NCBI GenBank assembly: GCA_947374505.1
Contig: CANCCE010000039.1
Location: 1 to 16,548 of the forward strand
Source: Comamonadaceae bacterium
GTDB lineage: Bacteria > Pseudomonadota > Gammaproteobacteria > Burkholderiales > Burkholderiaceae_C
DNA length: 16,548 nucleotides
Direction of reading: 5' to 3'
The notes under the pieces were generated by a model. The model saw nothing but the letters and a program-made list of their open reading frames with translations. It was not told the DNA's origin and made no database searches. Both the position numbers and the translations under genes were made by a program. Below are positions 7,837 through 14,243 of the stretch, piece after piece (position 1 is the stretch's first letter; each line of letters begins with the position of its first letter).

Positions 7837-8811
7837 TCAATCTGCTTTGATGCCGGAGGCTTGGGCGAGTTTTTTGAACATCTGGACTTCGTCATTGACG
7901 AGTTGGTCAAAGGCTTCCGGGGAACTGGTGACGGGCTCAATGCCCAGCGGCGCAAAGCGCTGTAGCACCTGCGGTTGCTTGAGTATGGTGGCCACTTCGG
8001 CCTGCAACTTGTCAACAATGACGCGTGGCGTCTTGGCTGGCGCCAGAAGGCCGTACCAAAAAATCCATTTATAACCCGCCACACCGGATTCTGCGACGGT
8101 CGGTAAATTTGGTAATTCGGCCATGCGTTTGGTGCTGGTCACGGCCAGTGCTTTGGCGCGACCTTCGCGCACCAGATTGATGGCACTGGCGTAAGGGGAG
8201 ATGAACAACTGGGTGCGGCCTGACATGGTGTCGGCCAACGCTTCCGGAATACCTTTGAAGGGAATGTGCACCATGTCCAGACCGGCCTGGGCTTTCAATA
8301 GTTCAACAGCAAACTGCGACCCACTGCCAATACCCGCCGACGAGTAATTGAACTGGCCCGGCCGCGACTTGGCCAAGGCAATGAACTCTTGCAGCGTGTT
8401 CACGCCCAGCTGCGGCGAAACGATCACCAAGGCGGGCCCTGTGGCGGTGATCGTCACGCCCGAAAAATCTTTCAAGACGTCATACGGCAACTTGGCATAG
8501 ATAGCGGGAGAAATGGCATGCGCCGACGACACCGAGAGCAGCGTGTAGCCGTCAGCAGGCGAATTGGCCAATGCTTGGGCGGCGATGTTGCTGCCCGCCC
8601 CGACGCGGTTTTCAACCAGCACTGGCTGCTTCCACTCTTCGGTGAGCTTTTGCGCCAGCACCCGGGCAATGATGTCTGGGCCACCACCCGGCGAAAAACC
8701 GACCAGGATTTTGATCGGCTTGCTCGGATAAGGTTGGGCCCATACGGGCGCGGCAAACGCAGCGGTAAGCGCAATAACAAGAGCGGCAGCGGCCGAAATC
8801 TTGGTGGACAT
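7837..8811 (-). CDS. Bug/TctC-family tripartite tricarboxylate transporter substrate-binding protein
   Basis: First gene of the minus-strand operon; 324 residues. A standard Sec signal (MSTKISAAAALVIALTAAFA, then APVWA) precedes the mature start QPYPSKPIKILVGFSPGGGPD, the conserved Bug opening. Further family elements are QPVLVENRVGAGSNIAAQALA, SPADGYTLL, KLPYDVLKDFSGVT, and FNYSSAGIGSGSQFAVELLKAQAG followed by VHIPFKG. The ligand is unknown. The start at 8811 has only a weak ribosome-binding site. It is divergent from the DUF2892/sox cluster across a 142-base intergenic region holding a strong dyad. It differs clearly from the second Bug gene of the operon, so the pair is not a recent duplication. 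Two binding proteins around one hydrolase suggests uptake of related compounds, which is inference. Confidence 0.93.
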   Translation of the reverse strand: MSTKISAAAALVIALTAAFAAPVWAQPYPSKPIKILVGFSPGGGPDIIARVLAQKLTEEWKQPVLVENRVGAGSNIAAQALANSPADGYTLLSVSSAHAISPAIYAKLPYDVLKDFSGVTITATGPALVIVSPQLGVNTLQEFIALAKSRPGQFNYSSAGIGSGSQFAVELLKAQAGLDMVHIPFKGIPEALADTMSGRTQLFISPYASAINLVREGRAKALAVTSTKRMAELPNLPTVAESGVAGYKWIFWYGLLAPAKTPRVIVDKLQAEVATILKQPQVLQRFAPLGIEPVTSSPEAFDQLVNDEVQMFKKLAQASGIKAD

Positions 8812-8865
8812 AGGGCTATTTCAAAGAATTGATCAGTTTTCTATCATCTCTTTTAATCCCAGTCT

Positions 8866-8891
8866 GTGCATCGGTGGATACACCGATGTGC
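8866..8891. promoter_or_regulatory. Dyad-symmetric element in a divergent intergenic region (possible operator)
   Basis: CATCGGTG at 8869-8876 and CACCGATG at 8881-8888 form a perfect 8-base inverted repeat around GATA. The symmetry continues imperfectly outwards, with a G:C pair at 8866/8891 and two G:T mismatches between. It lies between the divergent Bug operon and the DUF2892/sox cluster, about 55 bases before the Bug start and 62 before the DUF2892 start. The position fits a shared operator, or a 5'-leader hairpin. There is no T-run, so a terminator is unlikely. Confidence 0.5.
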
Positions 8892-8953
8892 CGGTAACGG
8901 CCTAAACTGCGATTGCAAATTACCATTTTGTAAGCTCATTCAAGGAGATCATC

Positions 8954-9160
8954 ATGAAAAAGAATGTTGGCGGCATCGACCGCATGATTCGTATTGTTGT
9001 TGGTCTGGTGCTGATGGCATTGGCGGCAACCGGTCAAATAGGGACATGGGGATGGCTGGGTGCTGTTGTTGTGGCGACTGGTGTCTTCAGCTTTTGCGGA
9101 GCCTACACCCTGCTGGGCTTTAACACCTGCCCAATGAAGCCAGAAGATAAAGCGTCTTAG
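8954..9160 (+). CDS. DUF2892 (YgaP-like transmembrane) membrane protein
   Basis: A 68-residue inner-membrane protein matching the DUF2892 pattern: MKKNVGGIDRMIRIVVGLVL at the start, two hydrophobic helices (about 11-27 and 32-56), and the closing signature FCGAYTLLGFNTC with cysteines at 48 and 59. In E. coli YgaP this membrane module is fused to a rhodanese (sulfurtransferase) domain, and free-standing copies often occur near sulfur-metabolism genes. Here it sits just upstream of soxX on the same strand, which fits. AAGGAG at 8942-8947, six bases before the ATG, firmly supports the start. Its function is unknown; a role in sulfane sulfur or thiol handling is inference from fusion partners and neighbours. 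Confidence 0.88.
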   Translation: MKKNVGGIDRMIRIVVGLVLMALAATGQIGTWGWLGAVVVATGVFSFCGAYTLLGFNTCPMKPEDKAS

Positions 9161-9178
9161 TAGACGTCTCATGCTCGA

Positions 9179-9190
9179 GGTACATGTACC
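9179..9190. promoter_or_regulatory. Perfect 12-base palindrome upstream of soxX
   Basis: GGTACATGTACC is a perfect palindrome in the 87-base gap between the DUF2892 gene and soxX. A second, shorter palindrome AGACGTCT lies at 9162-9169, and the 9-mer TTGAAGATG occurs twice, at 9207-9215 and 9231-9239, 24 bases apart. A regulator binding site for the sox genes is plausible. No matching -35/-10 pair was identified. Confidence 0.35.
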
Positions 9191-9247
9191 AGTTCGTCAT
9201 TATTTTTTGAAGATGTTCGGCGTACGACTCTTGAAGATGGGCAGCCT

Positions 9248-9658
9248 ATGAAACTCATTCTCATCCCAAACAGCATCGCACTGTGCCTCAGTCTGTGGGC
9301 CAGCACGGGCACCACCCAAACACTGAGTGAGGCTGAACTGGGCTTGCGCATCATGGCCAACCGCCAGCAAGGTAACTGCGTCACCTGTCATCAGATCAGC
9401 GTGTTGCGCGACGCCAAAGGAATTGATGGCGCCACGGGGAAGCAGGGTGATTTTGGCCCCTCTCTCGACGGCGTGGGCAACCGATATAGCTTGGTGCAAC
9501 TGCGCGAATGGGTCATGGATGCGCGCAGGATGAACCCCCATACGCTCATGCCGCCCTTTGGCACGCTAGAGGGCACAACACAAGCCAGTCCATCACGGCC
9601 GATGCTCAGCTTAGAAGAAATCGACAATGTGACAGCAGCCTTAGCCACTTTGCGCTAA
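9248..9658 (+). CDS. soxX: Sulfur-oxidation c-type cytochrome SoxX
   Basis: Monoheme subunit of the periplasmic SoxAX cytochrome, which joins thiosulfate to the SoxY carrier cysteine. The 136-residue product has a short Sec-like signal (1 to about 24), one haem-binding CVTCH (44-48) and the family segment FGPSLDGVGNRYS. The LREWVMDARRMNPHTLMPPFG region follows, in which M101 is the likely distal haem ligand. SoxX proteins often run somewhat longer; this is a compact version. The ATG at 9248 has a weak ribosome-binding site. Its stop is 11 bases before soxY, so soxX-Y-Z-A reads as one transcript. Confidence 0.93.
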   Translation: MKLILIPNSIALCLSLWASTGTTQTLSEAELGLRIMANRQQGNCVTCHQISVLRDAKGIDGATGKQGDFGPSLDGVGNRYSLVQLREWVMDARRMNPHTLMPPFGTLEGTTQASPSRPMLSLEEIDNVTAALATLR

Positions 9659-9669
9659 AGTGCGAAATT

Positions 9670-10122
9670 ATGTTGAACTCGCAGACTCCACTGGCTCGTC
9701 GTTCCTGCCTCGCACGCTTGGGCCTGGGTGCGGTGGGCTTGTGTGGCACATCACATGCCTTGTCCGCAACAGACCCCAATTCACAAGCCGATCTACTTTC
9801 GCGCGGTTTGCAGACCACTGGCATTGAGGTCACCCTGCCGCCCTTGGCGGACAACAGCAATGCGATTCCTTTGCAGTTCACGCTGCAAGCGCCTCCGGGT
9901 CAACAGCTGGTGGGCTTTGAAATCATCGCACCCGAAAACCCAAACCGAGTCATCTTGCGGCTCACGCTAGGGCAGCCCCAAGCACGGATGACATTCAGCA
10001 CCCGCATTCGCCTCGCCATGACTCAGGAAGTCTGGGTGTTGGCACAACTCAACGATGGAACAAGGCTAGGTCGCCCCACCCACACAGTGGTCACCGCCAC
10101 CGCTTGTTCTGACGAGACCTGA
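9670..10122 (+). CDS. soxY: Thiosulfate-oxidation carrier protein SoxY, atypical C-terminus
   Basis: Carrier half of SoxYZ; in the canonical protein a C-terminal GGCGG cysteine carries the sulfur intermediates. This 150-residue product has a twin-arginine-type signal (ARRSCLARLGLGAVGL), as expected for SoxY, which brings signal-less SoxZ with it. The mature domain includes GIEVTLPPLADNSNAIPLQF and APENPNRVILRLTLG, and sits directly before soxZ. The oddity is the end: TVVTATACSDET, with a cysteine five residues from the terminus but no glycines around it. Neither shifted frame restores GGCGG. The start at 9670 was chosen over an in-frame ATG at 9508 because the upstream version overlaps soxX and hides the Tat signal. 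SoxZ follows after five bases. Confidence 0.85.
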   Translation: MLNSQTPLARRSCLARLGLGAVGLCGTSHALSATDPNSQADLLSRGLQTTGIEVTLPPLADNSNAIPLQFTLQAPPGQQLVGFEIIAPENPNRVILRLTLGQPQARMTFSTRIRLAMTQEVWVLAQLNDGTRLGRPTHTVVTATACSDET

Positions 10123-10127
10123 AAAAC

Positions 10128-10466
10128 ATGTCGCAAACGCTCGACCTTCGTGTTCGCCTGTCACTCGCTGGGCCTTTGCGTCCCAACGCTGAAGTGGAAG
10201 TTCGTTTGTTAATAGGGCACCTGATGGAAACAGGATTTCGATATGACGTTTCAGGCGTTCACGTGGCCAAAGACATTTTGCAATTCGTCAAAGTACACAT
10301 GGGCGATGCACTGATCTTTGAAGCCGAATTGGGCACTGGCATGGCGGCCCACCCCATGTTCTTTTTTTCGTTCACCCTGCCACCGCAAGCCGGTGACATG
10401 GTGGTGAGTTGGACAGACCACCAAGGTCGGACTGGCCAAATGCGCCGCCCCGTGCTGTACAGCTAA
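10128..10466 (+). CDS. soxZ: Thiosulfate-oxidation carrier partner SoxZ
   Basis: The 112-residue partner of SoxY, forming the immunoglobulin-like heterodimer that presents the carrier cysteine to SoxAX, SoxB and SoxCD in the periplasm. The recognisable family element is LIGHLMETGFRYDVSG, corresponding to the usual MSHPMETGxRKD. It is followed by FVKVHMGDALIFEAELGTG, MFFFSFTLPPQAGD and VVSWTDHQGRTGQMRR, matching the canonical C-terminal SWxDNxG strand. There is no signal peptide, as expected for export together with Tat-targeted SoxY. It lies five bases after soxY and five before soxA. Its own ribosome-binding site is poor, so translational coupling is likely. Confidence 0.92.
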   Translation: MSQTLDLRVRLSLAGPLRPNAEVEVRLLIGHLMETGFRYDVSGVHVAKDILQFVKVHMGDALIFEAELGTGMAAHPMFFFSFTLPPQAGDMVVSWTDHQGRTGQMRRPVLYS

Positions 10467-10471
10467 ACACC

Positions 10472-11239
10472 ATGCACCCACGCAGTTTATGGCCTTGCAT
10501 GCTGGGTTTGGCCATAGGCCTCGGACAGCCGACGAGCGCACAAACACGGCTCAGCGGCAACCAGTTTTTAACGCCACAGCTGCAGGCCATGCAACAAGAT
10601 GCAGATGCCAACCCGATCTCACTGTGGGTTGAAAAAGGCCAAGTCTTGTGGCGCAACGACTGTCAAAGTTGCCATCAGTCAGCAGAGACTTTACGTTCAT
10701 CGGCCGCAGAATACCCACGCTTGATCACTCGCAACAACAACACGCGTTTGATCAACCTAGAAGATCAAATCAATGTGTGTCGCCAGCGTGTCGGGCAACA
10801 CCCCAAGGGCTTGGAAGATGACGACACACTGTCACTCAGTGCCCTGCTCCACAGCGTTGCCAAGGGACAAAAAATTCACGCACAAGCGCCAGCGGATGTG
10901 GCTGGCCAGCAACGGTGGCAGCATGAGTTGGCACAAGGGGCGCAACTCTACGCCGCGCGGATAGGACGACTTAACTTGGCTTGTGTGCACTGCCACGATG
11001 GCAAGGTCGGCGCAAACTTGCGTGCCGAAATCATCAGTCCAGGCCACCCCACTGGCTTTCCCATTTATCGTTTAAATTGGCAAAACATGGGGTCGATAGA
11101 CCGCCGTTTGCGCGCCTGCTACTCTGGCGTACAAGCCACTTTGCCATCTCCCGGTAGCGAGACCCTGAGACAGTTGGAGCTGTTCCTGAAGGTGCGTGCG
11201 AACGGCATGCCTTTAGACGGCCCGTCGATTCGGCGCTGA
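10472..11239 (+). CDS. soxA: Sulfur-oxidation diheme c-type cytochrome SoxA
   Basis: Catalytic subunit of SoxAX, which oxidatively couples thiosulfate to SoxY. A 255-residue product with a signal peptide (1 to about 23, ending TSA). It has DADANPISLWVEKGQVLW, a first haem motif CQSCH (64-68), INLEDQINVCRQR with C103, a second haem motif CVHCH (171-175), GHPTGFPIYRLNWQNMGS and LRACYSGVQA. C216 in the last segment is the expected active-site haem ligand that is persulfidated in characterised SoxA. Two CxxCH motifs place it with diheme SoxA proteins. The ATG at 10472 was preferred to an in-frame ATG at 10409, which overlaps soxZ and lacks a signal. No soxB follows; the next gene is convergent beyond a hairpin. 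Confidence 0.93.
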   Translation: MHPRSLWPCMLGLAIGLGQPTSAQTRLSGNQFLTPQLQAMQQDADANPISLWVEKGQVLWRNDCQSCHQSAETLRSSAAEYPRLITRNNNTRLINLEDQINVCRQRVGQHPKGLEDDDTLSLSALLHSVAKGQKIHAQAPADVAGQQRWQHELAQGAQLYAARIGRLNLACVHCHDGKVGANLRAEIISPGHPTGFPIYRLNWQNMGSIDRRLRACYSGVQATLPSPGSETLRQLELFLKVRANGMPLDGPSIRR

Positions 11240-11255
11240 CACAGCATCCAGCAAG

Positions 11256-11281
11256 GGCAAGGCCCTGTCAGAGGCCTTGCC
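11256..11281. terminator. Perfect hairpin between convergent genes
   Basis: GGCAAGGCC at 11256-11264 pairs perfectly with GGCCTTGCC at 11273-11281 across an 8-base loop. It lies between the soxA stop and the stop of the convergent molybdenum hydroxylase. There is no T-run on either side, so it may act as a bidirectional 3'-end stabiliser or weak terminator rather than a classic intrinsic terminator. Confidence 0.55.
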
Positions 11282-11292
11282 GAACACCGCAT

Positions 11293-13491
11293 TTACGCCA
11301 AGGTCAAGCCATGTTTGCGCAGTGGTAAGTCACGCTGTGGTTTGCCTGTGGCTGCGTAAATGGCGTTGAGGACTGCAGGGCCCACAACGCAAATCGTGGG
11401 TTCACCCACGCCACCCCAGAAGTCGCCAGTAGGCACCAGAACGGTTTCCACCTTGGGGGTTTCTTTCAGGCGCATCAGCGGGTAAGTGTCAAAGTTGCGC
11501 TCTTTCATGCGGCCTTTCTCCACCGTGTTTTCACCCAGGAAGACGCCTGATAAGCCCATCACCACCGAGCCCTCAATCTGAGCCCTCACTTGAGCGGGGT
11601 TGACCACATGGCCCGAGTTCAGAGCAAACACCATACGGTGAATCTTGACTTCACCCTTGGGCGACACCGACACCTCGGCCGTTGCAGCCGAGTAACTGGC
11701 ATAACCCATGAATTGCGCAATGCCGCGAAAAACACCCGGAGGCAGTGGCTTGCCCCAATCACCCGCTTCAGCAGCCGCGTTGAGGACGCCCAAATGCTTG
11801 GGATGGTTCTTCATCAAGGCGCGACGAAAGGCCAACGAGTCCTTGCCAGCAGCACGCGCGCATTCTTCAATGAAGCACTCCATGTAAATACCGTTTTGGT
11901 TGGTGTTCACACCTCGCCAAGGACCCACGGGCACATGGCTGTTGCGCATCACGTATTCGGTCAACAAATGAGGGACGGTGTAACCCAGTTGCGCGTCACC
12001 GGCCTCCTCCCAAAACCCCTGCAATTGGCGGACGTCTTTGTTGTTCTTGATGGCCATGGGTGCCAACAAAGCATTCAGTGACTGACCTGACACGCGCACA
12101 TGAAGCGCGGTCAAATTGCCTTGCTCGTCAATACCGGCAGACATCTTGGCCATTGAGATTGGACGGTAAAAGTCGTGGGTCATGTCCTCTTCACGGCTCC
12201 ATACCAGCTTGATGGGCTTGCCGGGAAACTTTTTGGCCACCTGGGCAGCCTGATCCACATACTCTTGGTGACCCCCTCGACGGCCGAGGCCACCACCCAA
12301 GTCCATCTTGTACACATCGCACTGCGCCAACGGAAACCCGGTGGCTTCAGCCAACGCTGCCAGAGAGCCTTCGGCACTTTGCGTGGGCACCCACGCCTCA
12401 GCGCGGTTGCCGGTGATGCGTACCGTACAGTTCATCGGCTCCATCGTGGCGTGGGCCAAAAAGGGACTGGTGTAAGTGGCTTCGACTTTCTTCACAGCTT
12501 GCGCAATGGCGGCAGGTGCGTCGCCCTCTTTGCGTTGCCAAAAATCGCCATTGGCCGTTAGACCTTCGCGCAACATGGCGTCGATGGTCGCGCTGGATTT
12601 GTCGCCATTCACACCATCGTTCCAGACCACCGGCAATTCAGCCAAAGCGGTCTTCGCGCGCCAGAAGGTGTCGGCCACCACGGCCAAGGTGCTGTCGTTG
12701 ATTTTGACGACACCTTTGACGCCCCGCATCTTGGCGATCTTGCTCTCGTCGTAACTCACCAACTTACCCCCAAACACGGGGCTTTGCATCACAGCCGCGT
12801 TGAGCATGCCGGGCAACTTCAAGTCGATGCTGAAGGTTTTACGACCATCTACTTTGTCGGCCGTGTCCAAACGACGCATCGACTTGCCGGCAATGCGCCA
12901 TTGACTCGGTTTCTTCAAGACGATCTTGGCAGGATCAGGCATGCTGAGTTTGGCTGCGTCGTCAGCGACTTTGCCGTAGCTGAGGGTTCTGCCCGAGATG
13001 GCGTGCGTGATCACCCCTTCTTTGGTCATCACTTCGGCCAGTGGCACATTCCAGCGGGTGGCCGCAGCTTGCATGAGCATCTGGCGTGCCGTAGCCCCCC
13101 CCCGGCGCACGTAATCGTGCGAGGTGCGAATGCCACGACTGCCGCCGGTGGACATATCACCCCAGGCACGCTTGCGCGCCAAGCTTTGGCCAGGAGTTGG
13201 CATTTCTGTGGTGACTTTGGACCAATCGCAATCGAGCTCTTCTGCCACCAATTGGGCCAGGCCCGTGCGGGTGCCTTGACCCATTTCAGAGCGGGCAATG
13301 CGAATCACGACGGTGTCGTCAGGTTTAACCACCACCCAGAGGTTGATTTCGTTAGGGGTCAGTGTGGTGTATGCGGCTTGTGCGATGGCGTCTGGCGCAA
13401 AGCTCAGACCCAAGGCCAAGCCACTGCCAACGGCAGCAGAGCTCAGCAAAAAGTGTCGGCGCGACGGATTGAGTGTGGAGGTGTCGGTCAT
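11293..13491 (-). CDS. Xanthine dehydrogenase family molybdopterin-binding subunit (isoquinoline 1-oxidoreductase beta type)
   Basis: Large catalytic subunit of a molybdenum hydroxylase that hydroxylates an N-heterocycle or oxidises an aldehyde; the substrate cannot be assigned. The 732-residue product starts with a Tat signal (PSRRHFLLSS, then a hydrophobic core ending AIAQA), so it works in the periplasm. Cofactor and active-site regions visible in order are EMGQGTRTGLAQLVAEELDC, ATMEPMNCTVRI, GGGLGRRGGHQEYVDQA, and PWRGVNTNQNGIYMECFIEE. Near the C-terminus GGVGEPT carries the conserved catalytic glutamate (E697). It lies 11 bases after the [2Fe-2S] subunit, with AGGA overlapping that gene's stop codon. 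No FAD subunit is nearby, so electrons probably go to a cytochrome. A G9 tract (C9 on the plus strand, 13095-13103) falls at codons about 129-132. Confidence 0.93.
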   Translation of the reverse strand: MTDTSTLNPSRRHFLLSSAAVGSGLALGLSFAPDAIAQAAYTTLTPNEINLWVVVKPDDTVVIRIARSEMGQGTRTGLAQLVAEELDCDWSKVTTEMPTPGQSLARKRAWGDMSTGGSRGIRTSHDYVRRGGATARQMLMQAAATRWNVPLAEVMTKEGVITHAISGRTLSYGKVADDAAKLSMPDPAKIVLKKPSQWRIAGKSMRRLDTADKVDGRKTFSIDLKLPGMLNAAVMQSPVFGGKLVSYDESKIAKMRGVKGVVKINDSTLAVVADTFWRAKTALAELPVVWNDGVNGDKSSATIDAMLREGLTANGDFWQRKEGDAPAAIAQAVKKVEATYTSPFLAHATMEPMNCTVRITGNRAEAWVPTQSAEGSLAALAEATGFPLAQCDVYKMDLGGGLGRRGGHQEYVDQAAQVAKKFPGKPIKLVWSREEDMTHDFYRPISMAKMSAGIDEQGNLTALHVRVSGQSLNALLAPMAIKNNKDVRQLQGFWEEAGDAQLGYTVPHLLTEYVMRNSHVPVGPWRGVNTNQNGIYMECFIEECARAAGKDSLAFRRALMKNHPKHLGVLNAAAEAGDWGKPLPPGVFRGIAQFMGYASYSAATAEVSVSPKGEVKIHRMVFALNSGHVVNPAQVRAQIEGSVVMGLSGVFLGENTVEKGRMKERNFDTYPLMRLKETPKVETVLVPTGDFWGGVGEPTICVVGPAVLNAIYAATGKPQRDLPLRKHGLTLA

Positions 13492-13502
13492 GAAGTTTTT
13501 CC

Positions 13503-14003
13503 TCAGGCTTGTGCGTTGATGTCAACCGACTCGTGAGACGCTAAAACGTCGCCCAATTTCATTTGGCCGGCTGCCACATGAATAGCATCACGAATGCGCT
13601 GGTAGGTCCCGCAACGACAAATATTACTCATCGCATCGTCAATGTCAGCGTCCGTGGGCTTAGGGATTCGCGCGAGTAATGCCGCAGCAGCCATCACCTG
13701 ACCGGACTGGCAATAACCACATTGGGGCACATCCAAATCGACCCAAGCTTTTTGCACGGCATGGGTGGCATTTTTTGACAAGCCTTCAATCGTGGTGACC
13801 TTCATCTCGCCGACTGCCGATACGGGGATAGAGCAGGAGCGAGCAGGCTTGCCATTGAGGTACACCGTACAAGCACCACATTGCGCTACTCCGCAGCCAT
13901 ATTTGGTGCCGGTCAGCCCCAGAACTTCACGCAGCGCCCAAAGGAGCGGCATTTCCGGTTCGGCGTCGACATTGCGCACGGTTCCATTGACGTTGAGTTT
14001 CAT
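13503..14003 (-). CDS. [2Fe-2S]-binding subunit of molybdenum hydroxylase (isoquinoline 1-oxidoreductase alpha type)
   Basis: Electron-transfer subunit (166 residues) partnering the large subunit downstream. The N-terminal plant-type ferredoxin domain binds one cluster with C37, C42, C45 and C57 (KYGCGVAQCGACTVYLNG, then RSC). The C-terminal helical domain binds the second with C95, C98, C129 and C131 (QCGYCQSGQ and NICRCGTYQRI). It has no signal of its own and is presumably exported folded with the Tat-targeted large subunit. The ATG at 14003 is supported by AAGGAG at 14011-14016, seven bases upstream. An in-frame ATG at 14045 would add 14 residues unlike the family. It is the first gene of a two-gene operon, with a candidate promoter upstream. 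Confidence 0.95.
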   Translation of the reverse strand: MKLNVNGTVRNVDAEPEMPLLWALREVLGLTGTKYGCGVAQCGACTVYLNGKPARSCSIPVSAVGEMKVTTIEGLSKNATHAVQKAWVDLDVPQCGYCQSGQVMAAAALLARIPKPTDADIDDAMSNICRCGTYQRIRDAIHVAAGQMKLGDVLASHESVDINAQA

Positions 14004-14059
14004 AGCTTGTCTCCTTGTGTAATTTGTGAGTTTATTTTGCCGCAATTTTGACCATGGAT

Positions 14060-14087
14060 TCTGTATTGGCAGGGATCAATCTGTCAA
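14060..14087 (-). promoter_or_regulatory. Candidate sigma70 promoter for the molybdenum hydroxylase operon
   Basis: On the minus strand a perfect -35 box TTGACA (14082-14087) is followed after 16 bases by TACAGA (14060-14065), a weak -10 box. This leaves a leader of about 50 bases before the ATG at 14003. The orientation and distance fit, but the -10 is poor. Confidence 0.4.
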
Positions 14088-14243
14088 CAAGCACGGATGC
14101 CACGAGGACGCACCTCAATGTCCAGGTGAGCCTCGGCCGTGCGAAACCATCGATTTCAGCTGACCCTGAGTCGTGAAACAGTGAGATTCAGTTCGGCGTG
14201 AAGGTACGCGACCATTAGGTTCAATTCATAAAGGGTCAAGTTC

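Noticed and set aside
7824..8084. N-terminal extension of the alpha/beta hydrolase
   Set aside because: The extra residues overlap the upstream Bug gene and do not resemble the hydrolase family, whose first strand starts at the ATG at 7823.
9508..9669. Upstream start for soxY
   Set aside because: It would overlap soxX extensively and place the twin-arginine signal 54 residues inside the protein.
10081..10130. Frameshift hiding a normal GGCGG end of SoxY
   Set aside because: Neither of the other two frames reads glycine-cysteine-glycine here, and soxZ starts immediately after.
10409..10471. Upstream start for soxA
   Set aside because: It overlaps soxZ, and the added residues are charged and would bury the signal peptide.
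12784..13536. Plus-strand open frame of 250 codons
   Set aside because: It is antisense to the molybdopterin subunit, with no ribosome-binding site and a His/Gly-rich nonsense-like translation.
14054..14176. Forty-codon plus-strand open frame before the pepsin-like gene
   Set aside because: There is no ribosome-binding site, no recognisable product, and it overlaps the candidate minus-strand promoter.
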